Below are positions 35,395 through 44,200 of a stretch of DNA of 64,000 bases, in pieces. Positions within the stretch are counted from its first letter, which is position 1; every line of letters begins with the position of its first letter. Under the pieces are notes generated by a model, which worked only from the letters and a program-made list of their open reading frames with translations, ran no database searches and was not told where the DNA came from. This stretch comes from Myxococcales bacterium (GTDB lineage: Bacteria; Myxococcota_A; Polyangia; Palsa-1104; JAEUJZ01), in the NCBI GenBank assembly GCA_016794365.1, contig JAEUKB010000021.1, positions 124,001 to 188,000 of the forward strand, written 5' to 3'. The position numbers were made by a program, and so were the translations under genes.

Positions 35395-36348
35395 ATGCGC
35401 TCTATGCGTCCGCTAAAAGGGTTTCTTTCGTTTGTAACGCCGCTTCTCGGTGCGATGGCACTGCTGGTTCAGCAAGGCTGCACCGAGGAAAACAAGACCC
35501 GCTTTTACACCTACTGCGACGCGACGGGCTGCTTCCAGTGCGACGTCTCGGGCTGTGTGGCTCAAGATGGTCGTCCACCGGGAGCTTCCTGTGTTTCGTC
35601 GTCAGACTGCGCACCGGGCTGTTACTGCGGCTCGAACCGTCTGTGCGCCGAGGCTGGCTACTGCGACAAGCAGGCCGACTGCGCGAGCGGTTATGTCTGC
35701 AACTCCGCGCGTCACTCGTGCGAGCCTGAGGCTGCTACTCCCCCGAAGAGCTGTCGCGTTCAGTCGGACTGCGGCTCGGGGAGCGAGTGTCTCAACGGTC
35801 AATGCAAGCAGGCTCCGGTTCCTCCGAACCACTGCGTGTTCAACCGTGAGTGCGGCACCGGCGGTGCCTGCGTGGATGGACTGTGTCAGAAAGCCTGCAC
35901 CAGCGACGCAAACTGTGGCACGGGTCGAACCTGCCAGAACCTGCGCTGCGTGCCCAAGGCTGCCGATAACAAGGCGTGCGTGACCAGTGCTCAGTGCGGA
36001 GCCAGCCAAGCCTGCATCAACAGCGTCTGTCATCCGTCGTGCAGCAAGGATGCTGACTGCCAGGCTGTGAACGCCAGCGATGTCTGTATCTCGAACATCT
36101 GCCGACCGGACGAGCGCCGCGTTCCCGAGTGCAAGACCAACGCGGACTGTGGCGCTGGCCGAGAGTGTACCAACGCGCAGTGTCGGACCTTCTGCATGGC
36201 GAACAGCGACTGCGCGGCCTGCTCCGACGGAAAAGTGTGTAGCTCTGGCTACTGCTTGACGGATCGTGAAGTCAGCCCGCAGTGCAAGCTTGCCGCTGAC
36301 TGCAAGAGCACGTCGCTTCACTGCACCGACGGCACCTGCGCTCAGTAA
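35395..36348 (+). CDS. Cysteine-rich lipoprotein with Dickkopf/EGF-like repeats
   Basis: The ATG at 35395 follows GGAGGG at a seven-base spacing, giving 317 residues. A lipoprotein signal peptide ends in the lipobox LVQQGC (Cys29), so the protein should be lipidated and surface- or periplasm-facing. The mature part consists of about eight short repeats spaced by cysteines, such as CRVQSDCGSGSECLNGQC, CTSDANCGTGRTCQNLRC and CKTNADCGAGRECTNAQC. These have the C-x5-C-x5-C-x4-C pattern seen in many myxobacterial surface proteins. The Asp before the second Cys is conserved in most repeats. The repeats are presumably disulfide-stabilised binding modules. A sigma-54-like promoter and a downstream terminator flank the gene, so it may be a single-gene unit. 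Confidence 0.85.
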   Translation: MRSMRPLKGFLSFVTPLLGAMALLVQQGCTEENKTRFYTYCDATGCFQCDVSGCVAQDGRPPGASCVSSSDCAPGCYCGSNRLCAEAGYCDKQADCASGYVCNSARHSCEPEAATPPKSCRVQSDCGSGSECLNGQCKQAPVPPNHCVFNRECGTGGACVDGLCQKACTSDANCGTGRTCQNLRCVPKAADNKACVTSAQCGASQACINSVCHPSCSKDADCQAVNASDVCISNICRPDERRVPECKTNADCGAGRECTNAQCRTFCMANSDCAACSDGKVCSSGYCLTDREVSPQCKLAADCKSTSLHCTDGTCAQ

Positions 36349-36362
36349 CGCGCCCAATCGAC

Positions 36363-36408
36363 GGCGGATCGCGAACCGCTTAGCGGCCAGCGACCGCCTT
36401 TTCTTTTT
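36363..36408 (+). terminator. Rho-independent terminator-like hairpin
   Basis: GGCGG (36363-36367) pairs with CCGCC (36394-36398) around an inner CCGCTTAGCGG hairpin, followed by TTTTCTTTTT. It lies 15 bp after the lipoprotein gene. The T-run ends only six bases before the prepilin peptidase ATG, so it may also affect that gene. Confidence 0.65.
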
Positions 36409-36414
36409 GCCAAG

Positions 36415-37278
36415 ATGCCTCCCGACGCACTCCCGTTTCTTGAGTGGTTTGTCCGCTCGCCTTGGGGTCTGACCTTTGCGCTGCTGTGGGGCGCGCTGTG
36501 GGGGAGCTTCGCCAACGTCTGCATCTATCGTCTGCCCAAAGGCCAGTCGCTGCTCCGTCCGTCTTCGCGCTGTCCTTCGTGTCACGCGCCGGTCGCTTGG
36601 TTTGACAACATTCCGGTGCTTGGCTTTGTCCTGCTGCGCGGTCGCTGTCGTCGCTGTCGTGCGAAGATTGGCTGGCGCTATCCGCTGGTCGAGCTGCTCA
36701 GCGCAGGGCTGACTGCCGCGCTGTTTGTGCGCTTTGTGGACGGCAATCAAGACTCGCTTCCGACGCAGCTTGCGCACTTTGTGGTCTACGGACACTTCGC
36801 TCTGGTCTTGCTGGTCCTGTCGGCCATTGACCTGGAGCACCTGCTGCTGCCCGATCGCGTGACGCTGCCTTCGACGCTGGTGTTCTTTGGCGCAGGACGA
36901 CTGCTGTCCGATGTCCGTCTGGCTGATGCGCTGATCGGAGCGCTCATCGGCTATGGTGTGATCTGGCTGATTTCCGAAGCGTATTATCGTCTGACGGGAC
37001 GCGAAGGACTTGGACTTGGTGACGGAAAGCTGCTGGCGCTGGTGGGGATCATGCTTGGCTGGCAAGCGCTGCCTTGGACGGTGTGTCTCGGGTCGGTGCT
37101 GGGTTCGCTGATCGCGATTCCTTGGCTGTGGCTACGCAAGCGACGAGACAAGAGCGAGACGCTGCGCCATATCGCGGTGCCGTTTGGTCCGTTTTTGGCG
37201 CTGGGCGCGCTGCTGTATTTGCTGTTTTTGCATGGCCGCAGCCTCGATGAGCTTGCGCGGTACATGCCAGGGCTGTGA
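36415..37278 (+). CDS. pilD: Type IV prepilin peptidase / N-methyltransferase (PilD/GspO)
   Basis: This 287-residue polytopic membrane protein has the two-domain form of the family. The methyltransferase part has the zinc cysteines C53xxC56 and C78xxC81 and GSFANVCIYRLP. The aspartyl protease part has Asp139 in SAIDLEHLLLPD and Asp202 in GLGLGDGKLLA, the GxGD catalytic motif. It would cleave and N-methylate type IV pilin, type II secretion pseudopilins or competence pseudopilins. No pilus or secretion genes lie nearby, so it is an orphan copy here. The ATG has no obvious ribosome binding site because a terminator-like hairpin fills the upstream region. The identification is very secure. Confidence 0.95.
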   Translation: MPPDALPFLEWFVRSPWGLTFALLWGALWGSFANVCIYRLPKGQSLLRPSSRCPSCHAPVAWFDNIPVLGFVLLRGRCRRCRAKIGWRYPLVELLSAGLTAALFVRFVDGNQDSLPTQLAHFVVYGHFALVLLVLSAIDLEHLLLPDRVTLPSTLVFFGAGRLLSDVRLADALIGALIGYGVIWLISEAYYRLTGREGLGLGDGKLLALVGIMLGWQALPWTVCLGSVLGSLIAIPWLWLRKRRDKSETLRHIAVPFGPFLALGALLYLLFLHGRSLDELARYMPGL

Positions 37279-37288
37279 GCGCTTGTGG

Positions 37289-38683
37289 TCAGTGTCCTGC
37301 GACGGTCATTTTGGATACGCGCAGGCTGGGGCTCATCGTTGAGGATCGCTCGTCGAGATCGCTACCGACCGCGTCGATGCGCCGAAGCAGATCATCGAAG
37401 TTGGCGGAGATCGTGACTTCACTGACGGGAACGGTGAGCTGTCCGTTTTCGATAAGGAATCCGGCTGCGCCTCTCGAAAAGTCGCCGGTGACGGCGTTGA
37501 AGCCAAAGCCCATCATGTCGGTGACGTATAAGCCGCGCTCGATCCCGTCGAGAAGTGCCGTCGGTTGCGTCGAGCCCGCATGCAAGATCAAGTTGCTGGT
37601 GCTTACGTGTGGTGAGCCACCGACGGAGCGTCCTGCGCAGCCGTTGCTCTTGCGACCTAGCTTGCGTGCGGAATAGCTGTCGAGCAAATAGCCGCTGAGG
37701 AGTCCTTTATCGACGATGACGTTGCGACGAGCAGCCAGACCTTCACCGTCGAATGCGCGCGAGCCCGGGCCCCTCGGACGCAGTGGATCATCGACGATGG
37801 TAATCAGCGGCGATGCCACTTGGGTTCCTTCGCGACCACACAGATACGAGCTCTTGCGATAGATCGCTCCGCCGGATACGACGCCCGCCAGGGTTCGCAA
37901 CAGCGCACGGCTTGCGTCGGAATCAAAGACGACGGGAAGCTCTGCGGTGGCTAGCTTTTGGGCACCGAGCTTGCGCAGTGCTCGTCGAGCCGCTTCTTGG
38001 CCCACGGACTCTGGCGACGCGAGCTGGGCAAAGAAGCGATGCGCTGACCAGAAGGAAGCGTTGCGTTTTTTTCCTCCTTCATCGTCGCAGAGTGCTTCGA
38101 CGCTGAACGAGCAGTAGGTTCCGCGCGAGGATCCCGAGAACGCCAGCCCAGCCTTGTCCGCGAGCGTCAGCGCCATGTATCCCGCGTTGCGGTCGCAGCT
38201 TGCTCCGTCGCTGTTGGTGATTTTTTTGGAAAAGCCGAGCGCAGCGGCTTCGGTCCGTCGCGCGATCTCGAACAGCTCTGGCGCAGACAATCGGGCCGTC
38301 AGATCGTCCCACAGATCCAGATCGACCACTGACTGTCCGAGGGGAATCAGATCGTGCCGGTCCGGTAGCTCGTTGAGCTCGTCGGGTTCGCTGAGCTGGC
38401 TTAGCTCGACGGTTTCATGCACGAAGCGTCGCAGCTCTGCTTCGCCCAGGTCCGAGGTATGACACACCGCCGAGCGATGGTTTACAAACACGCGCAGCCC
38501 AAGTCCGTGACTCTCTGACTCGTGCAGCAGCTCTTTTTGTCCTTGGCGAATCTTGACGCTAAGCGACTGTCCGGCTCCGACGATGACCTCGGCTGCATCG
38601 GCGCCGTCGTCGATCGCCAGCTCTGCCACTCGCTCTGCCAGAGCCTGAAGCTCGCGTTGCTTATCAATCGAAACGTGTGACAC
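37289..38683 (-). CDS. pmbA: Metalloprotease partner PmbA/TldE
   Basis: This 464-residue protein is a member of the TldD/PmbA family: IRQGQKELLHESESHGLGLRVF at the N-terminus, RNVIVDKGLLSGYLLDSYSA, GCAGRSVGG and a C-terminal block GFNAVTGDFSRGAAGFLIENG. The HExxxH motif found in TldD is absent, as expected of the TldE/PmbA subunit. In other bacteria TldD and TldE form a heterodimer that trims leader peptides from modified peptides (microcin B17) and degrades unfolded peptides. The gene starts 20 bp after tldD, so the two are co-expressed. No modified-peptide gene cluster was seen in the window. Confidence 0.93.
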   Translation of the reverse strand: MSHVSIDKQRELQALAERVAELAIDDGADAAEVIVGAGQSLSVKIRQGQKELLHESESHGLGLRVFVNHRSAVCHTSDLGEAELRRFVHETVELSQLSEPDELNELPDRHDLIPLGQSVVDLDLWDDLTARLSAPELFEIARRTEAAALGFSKKITNSDGASCDRNAGYMALTLADKAGLAFSGSSRGTYCSFSVEALCDDEGGKKRNASFWSAHRFFAQLASPESVGQEAARRALRKLGAQKLATAELPVVFDSDASRALLRTLAGVVSGGAIYRKSSYLCGREGTQVASPLITIVDDPLRPRGPGSRAFDGEGLAARRNVIVDKGLLSGYLLDSYSARKLGRKSNGCAGRSVGGSPHVSTSNLILHAGSTQPTALLDGIERGLYVTDMMGFGFNAVTGDFSRGAAGFLIENGQLTVPVSEVTISANFDDLLRRIDAVGSDLDERSSTMSPSLRVSKMTVAGH

Positions 38684-38703
38684 GTCTGTCTCCGAGTGAA
38701 GGC

Positions 38704-40149
38704 TTAGGTGCGGGTTCCACCGACGGTGATTGCTGCGATCTTGACGGTCGGTGTACCGATGCCGACGGGAACCGACTGACCTTCTTTGCCGCAGGTCCAG
38801 ATTCCGTCGGACATCTCGAAGTCGTGACCCACCATGCTGACCTTGGTGAGGACATCGGGACCGTTGCCGATCAGGTTGACGCCTTTGAGTGGCGCGGTGA
38901 GCTTGCCGTCTTCGATGAGATAGCTCTCGGTGAGCGAGAAGACGAAGTCACCGTTTGAGATGTTGACTTGACCGCCGGAAAAGCGACGAGCAAACACGCC
39001 ACGGCTGACGGAGCGAATGATGTCTTCGGGGGCGTCACGGCCCGCGAGCAGATAGGTGTTGGTCATGCGCGGCATCGGTTCGTGACGGAAGCTCTGCCTT
39101 CGTCCGTTGCCGCTTGGTGATGTGCCCATGATGCGCGCCGACAAGTGATCTTGCATGTAGGCGCGCAGGCGACCGTTTTCGATGAGCACGTTGCGCTGAC
39201 CGGGAGCGCCTTCGTCATCGACGTTGATCGCGCCTCGGCTGTGGCTTACGGTGCCGTCATCGACGACGGTGCAGAGCTCGGATGCGACCAGCTCCCCGAC
39301 GCGGCCTGCGTAGTTCGAGGTCTGCTTGCGGTTGAAGTCGGCTTCGAGTCCGTGACCGACGGCTTCGTGTAGCAAGATTCCCGAGTCGCCTGCCGCAAGT
39401 ACAACCGGAAGCTGGCCCGCCGGAGCTTCGACGGCATCCAGCATGGACAGTGCGACGTGCGTGGCCTCGCGGGCGTAGTGCTCGGGCGTCTTGTGCGCAA
39501 AGTAATCGATGCCGTAGCGTCCGCCGCCGCCACCGCTGCCCGACTGACGCTTGGTTCCGTCTTCTGCGACGACAGAAATTCCGTAGCGAAGTAGCGGCTG
39601 CTGGTCGGAATAGCGATGTCCGTCTCCAGTGACGATCAAGATCTCGCGCTGCTCTTCGGAAAAGCTACAGACGACCTTGACGATGCGTCGATCGGCGGCG
39701 CGGGCGGCGCGATCTCCACGACGGAGCAGTTCCAGCTTGTTGGCCGCAGGTGAGTCTAAGCTGGCGACGCCGACGGGATAAAACGAAGGAATGCTGCGCG
39801 ACTCGATGAGCTGTGGGCCGGGACGTGCGGCGGCTTCGGCAATCTCGGCGGCGGTTCGTGCTGCGCGCGCCATCGCTGCTTCGTCGAGACCTTCGCAGTA
39901 CGCGTATCCGGTGGCCTCACCACGCTGAACGCGAACGCCAAGACCGAGAGAGACACCACGACCGACGGTCTTGATGCGCTCGTCCTCGAAGACATAGCTG
40001 GCAGTCTGGCTGTGCTCGAAGTACAGGTCGGCGTAGTCGCCACCTTTGCTAAGGGCCAAGTGAAGCAGCCGTCGCAGCTCTTCGTCGGAAAGACGCGCGA
40101 AGGCGGACTCACTGTGGCGAGGATGAACTCCCGCAACGTGTCCGTGCAT
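38704..40149 (-). CDS. tldD: Metalloprotease TldD
   Basis: This is a 481-residue TldD. The family metal site HEAVGHGLEAD lies in GILLHEAVGHGLEADFNRK (about residues 255-273), and further blocks are YAREATHVALSMLDAVEAP, DDEGAPGQRNVLIENGRL, RHEPMPRMTNTYLLAG and NISNGDFVFSLTESYLIEDG. The active protease subunit works with PmbA encoded just downstream. A Gly-rich insertion (SGSGGGGGRYG) before the metal site is notable. Upstream, 52 bp away, is the stop of the STAS-domain gene on the same strand, so the pair may be the tail of the same transcript. The identification is very secure. Confidence 0.95.
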   Translation of the reverse strand: MHGHVAGVHPRHSESAFARLSDEELRRLLHLALSKGGDYADLYFEHSQTASYVFEDERIKTVGRGVSLGLGVRVQRGEATGYAYCEGLDEAAMARAARTAAEIAEAAARPGPQLIESRSIPSFYPVGVASLDSPAANKLELLRRGDRAARAADRRIVKVVCSFSEEQREILIVTGDGHRYSDQQPLLRYGISVVAEDGTKRQSGSGGGGGRYGIDYFAHKTPEHYAREATHVALSMLDAVEAPAGQLPVVLAAGDSGILLHEAVGHGLEADFNRKQTSNYAGRVGELVASELCTVVDDGTVSHSRGAINVDDEGAPGQRNVLIENGRLRAYMQDHLSARIMGTSPSGNGRRQSFRHEPMPRMTNTYLLAGRDAPEDIIRSVSRGVFARRFSGGQVNISNGDFVFSLTESYLIEDGKLTAPLKGVNLIGNGPDVLTKVSMVGHDFEMSDGIWTCGKEGQSVPVGIGTPTVKIAAITVGGTRT

Positions 40150-40201
40150 GGCTTGGAAGTGTTGCGCAAAGAAACAGCAAGCGCAATGGTCGCGACGACG
40201 A

Positions 40202-41179
40202 CTACTTGGCGATGGCGAGGATCAAGACGCCGATGGCAGCGATGAGGAAGATGGCGAGCGCCAGCCACGGTAAGATCGTCCGAACCAGTGATGGCTGCGC
40301 GGTCGATGCGGTCGAAGTCGCTGCTGGCTTGTCCGATCCTGCTTGCGCGGTCGAAGTCGCTGCTGCCGTCGCTGTCGCATTGGGAACAGGACGATGATTG
40401 CCGCTCGACGTGGCGGGCTGTTCACCGGGCTGGGACACCAGGCCAGCGAGCGCATTTCCCGGCGGAGTCTTGGCCGTCGGCATGTTGCCGCTCGGGGAAC
40501 GACTCGTCGGTGTGCGATTGAGCGGCGAGACCGAAGACGGTGCTCCCGTCGATGGCGTAGCTGGCGTCAGGCTTGGGCCCGTCGCTGGAGTAATGCCAGT
40601 GCTGCTGCCGCGAGAGCGCTGCTTGGCTCCACCTTCACTGGCGGCGGACACCACTTGGAGAATTTCCTCGGTGGCCGGATCGCTCAGCACCTTCTTCAGG
40701 TTGTTCATGAAGGCGAAGTAGGACTCCTCCATGTCGTCGAAGTCCATCGGTCCGTCGCAGTCATCGCAGCGACAGGTCGGCGCAGAGGAGATCGGGGTTT
40801 GATGCACCAGATCGCGCGTTTCCAGACGAAGAAGTCGCTCTTTGTTGCAGCGAGGGCAGAAATACGGAGCGTAGAAGCTCTTTACGATGCCGCTGGCTGA
40901 AAAGTTATGAACCAGGTTCATCTGCGCGACGATAGCGGGTGAACAGTTGACGAACACCAGCCTCGCGCCGAGTTTTTCAATGCGACCGAGCCAGTTGACC
41001 CAGTCACGGACGCCGCACGAGTTGATGCGCTCGATGTCGGCCAAATCAAGGACGGTGACCCCGGCTGAGAGCTGGCCTTCGATGCCAGTCAGCTCGTTGT
41101 CTTCGTCGATCACGCCTCGCAGCTTGAGGCTGACGACCCCACCTTGAGCCGCTAGCTCAGAGCTGAACTTGGCACCCAT
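40202..41179 (-). CDS. STAS domain - zinc ribbon - Ser/Thr/Pro linker - tail anchor protein
   Basis: This 325-residue protein has an uncommon architecture. Residues about 5-105 form a STAS domain like anti-sigma-factor antagonists (VVSLKLRGVIDE, VTVLDLADIERINSCGVRDWV, ARLVFVNCSP). The phosphoacceptor position reads NSCG, so Ser or Cys could serve. Residues about 108-142 hold a zinc-binding module (CPRC, then CRCDDC). A Thr/Pro/Ser-rich linker of about 120 residues follows, and a single transmembrane helix closes the protein (ILPWLALAIFLIAAIGVLIL). It should therefore sit on the cytoplasmic face of the membrane as a tail-anchored protein. It is 82 bp after the giant TPR gene on the same strand. 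Role in a partner-switching complex is inference. Confidence 0.8.
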   Translation of the reverse strand: MGAKFSSELAAQGGVVSLKLRGVIDEDNELTGIEGQLSAGVTVLDLADIERINSCGVRDWVNWLGRIEKLGARLVFVNCSPAIVAQMNLVHNFSASGIVKSFYAPYFCPRCNKERLLRLETRDLVHQTPISSAPTCRCDDCDGPMDFDDMEESYFAFMNNLKKVLSDPATEEILQVVSAASEGGAKQRSRGSSTGITPATGPSLTPATPSTGAPSSVSPLNRTPTSRSPSGNMPTAKTPPGNALAGLVSQPGEQPATSSGNHRPVPNATATAAATSTAQAGSDKPAATSTASTAQPSLVRTILPWLALAIFLIAAIGVLILAIAK

Positions 41180-41261
41180 GTTCTCGTCCGCCCTCTTTCT
41201 TGCGTAAGCACCGCCGATACCACCATATCAAGGCCAAAGAATACCTTTGGGTGGGGGCAGA

Positions 41262-44200
41262 TCACAAGCGCGATGGTTCTCGGAGCGTCTGAGTAAGCTC
41301 GTGGAACGTGTCCGAAAGGAAGTAGCGAACCAGCTCCGACCCATTTGGAGCCAGTCCAAGTACCAGGCCGCTTGGCACATCGCTGAGCGCTGCGGCGTCG
41401 TCTCCTTGCAGGCGCACCATGACCTGGACTGCGGTTGCGATGTCGTCGGCTGCGAGCAGTCCCGCGCGCTCTGAACACAGTCCAAAGCTGGACACCACTT
41501 CCACCACGGTCTGGGGCGGACGACTCTGCGCGGCGCGCTCAAACACCTGCTGCGAGCGCTTGGGCAGCAGCTGGAAGAACTCGCGGCTTTCGGGCGGCTG
41601 CTCAGCTGGGGGAAGCAGCAGCATCGACATCAGGCGACTGGTCTGCAAAAGCTCACTCGGAGACAGCCGGAGCAGCGTCGCATATCCACCGCGCAGGGCA
41701 TCCAGCATCTGTCCAAGTAGGAAGCGTCGCTCACTGTCAGCCATCGCGAGCACGGACTGATCGAGCAGCGCAACCTTTCGTCCCGTCGGCAGCTCCAGCG
41801 CGAGCGCAGTACCCGGCACTTGATGGGCAATGACAACCTCGGCTTCGACGGAAAACAGACGAAGGACTTCGCTGATCGCGCTCTGGAAGCCAGAGTCGGG
41901 AACCTTGGCGGCGGGCGTCGTCTCGACTGGCCACGGCCACGTCGGTGGGAACAGCTTGAGCAGGCCGGGCACCATGGCTTGCAGCAGATCCACGGTCAGC
42001 GAGCCGCGCAGCGTGCCAGGAACCAGCAGCCGCTGACGAAGCTCTTCGCTGAGCGAGCCGCGATAGCCACCACTTCGCTGCGGTCGTTTTTCCGTCGGAG
42101 TATAGCCTAGCAGCGCCGACACTGTTCGCACCCTTCGTGCGCGCACTTGTTCATTGCGACGGTCGTAGACTTCCGACAGCAGCGGATAGGCCGCAGCGCA
42201 GCGCAGATCCTGATCGAGCACAAACTGGAGCGCTTGCTCGGCTTGATGCGTGTCACCGATGCTGTGAAGCTGCACTTCCGCCAGCGAGATGCGATCGTCT
42301 TTTCCGTCCCACAGAAGCGGCGGTCCAGCCGGGCTGGTCAGATCGAAGCACAGCGGCAGCATCAAGTTGTCGTCGGCACTGAGATCAACCAAGCGCTGAT
42401 ATTCGACGACAGCAGCTTGCGGATCACTTGCTGATAGAAGCCGGGCCAGGCCTCGACGAAGGAAGATTTCAGAGCCTCGCTCATCGACGGGACTGCCAAT
42501 CGGACGCTCGCTGGCTCGCTCGATCGCATCACGCAGCAGCGCTTCGGCTTGCTCGCGATTTCCCGTCAGAACACCCCAGCGCGCAAGCTGTAACACTGGT
42601 GGCGCATAGGTTGGATCCAGATCGATCGCCTTCAAATAGGCTTGCTGTGCGCCGGTCATGTCCCCCAGTGACTCGAGGATTCGTCCCTGATAATCGGAAT
42701 ACCGACACAGCACCGACGGAGAAACACGAGCCACACCTTCGGGCTGAACCTGCGTCAGCAGCTCGTCGATCTCGGTGCGTGCTTCCAGGTAGCGTCCGAT
42801 GCGGAACAGCTCCTGCGACAGCATGTAGCGAGCGCGCCAGACGGTCGGCTCGGGCACCGACGAATCGGGACGCGCCGACACATCGATGCACTGACGGAGC
42901 AGCTTGATCGATGACTCGGGCTGAAGCAGCACTTCGCTGTACAGCCCGGCGAGCAGCAGCTCACTGCGCGCAATCGTCGGCAACAGCGACGAGTCCGCAG
43001 CTTGACGGAGCCGATCAATAAACGACTGAAGCAGCGATACCGCCGCATCCCAGCGCGCCAGCCGTGTGTAAGCCGCAGCGACCAGCTCGATCACTTGAGA
43101 CTCGTCGGGCTTCTGACGAAGCGCTTCGGACAGCAGCGTCTCTGCCGCTTCGCTTTCTCCGGCTCGCTCCGCCAGCGCGGCCTGCGCACACAACAGCAGT
43201 GCGAGCTGCTGGACCATGTTGCGACGACGATATTGCTTTTCTAGCTCGCGACAGGTTGGTGCCAGATCGAAGCCTGTGTCCGTCTGAAGACAGAGCGGAA
43301 CCAGCAGTCCGAGCGCCGCCATGTTTTCCGGCCAGATCTCCAGCGCCAAGACCACCGACTCACAGGCGACGCGAAGCTCTCCAACCTTCGAGGCTGCGTG
43401 CGCGCGCTTGGCGTGGAAGCTGGATCGCTCGGCTGGCTCTCCTTCGCGGGCTGCCCGCACAAGCAAGACCTGTCCCGTCTGATACGTCCGGTAAAAGTCG
43501 CCGCGCTCGTAGTAGACGTGGAACAGCGCACGATGGGCCGGAAGACAGTCTTTATCGACGGAAAGCGCTCGCTCGTAATACTCAATGGCTCGCTCGGGCT
43601 GACGCAGCTTGTCGAGGTAAATCTGTCCAATGTGCGCGAGGATTCCAGCTTGCTCTTTGGGCTCAGTCCAAAGCTTGGACTCTAGCTCTAGCGTCTGCGT
43701 CACACGCGCGTAGTCTTCGCGACGGACGTAGATGTCACGCAGGCTGTGCAGCGCGGGCAAACACGCCGCTGAAGTCCGCACCGCCGCTTCGTAATAGCGA
43801 ATCGCTTCGTCTTCTTTGCCGAACTTGGCCTCGGTGACGGAGCCGCACTTAAAGTACAGCAGCGCTTTGTGCTGACGGTCGGTCACCAGCCGAATCTGTC
43901 GTCGCGTTACCTCGATAAGCTCCGTCCATCGCTCGTTGGCTTCGAGCAGCCGCGCCATCGCGTCGAGCGCCTCTCGGTGAGTCGGCTGCGCTTCCACCAC
44001 TTGTCGATAGGCCGAAATCGCGCGGTCGTGATCGCGCAGACCTTCTTCGCACAACAGGCCGATGCGCATGTGCAGCGCGATGATCTGCTGTTCCTCGTTG
44101 GCCAGCGTCACTCTCGTCGAAAGCAGCGCCACCAGCTTTTCAAAGTCGCGCGTGCTCTCGTAGTGATGCTCCAGCGCATCGAGCGATTCCGCGTCGGTTG

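Noticed and set aside
35602-37065. 487-residue open frame on the - strand over the lipoprotein and pilD genes
   Set aside because: It runs antisense across two well-supported genes and their terminator, and its repeats only mirror the Cys-rich repeats on the other strand.
37289-40149. RiPP biosynthesis cluster around tldD/pmbA
   Set aside because: No precursor peptide, cyclodehydratase or radical SAM gene is adjacent.
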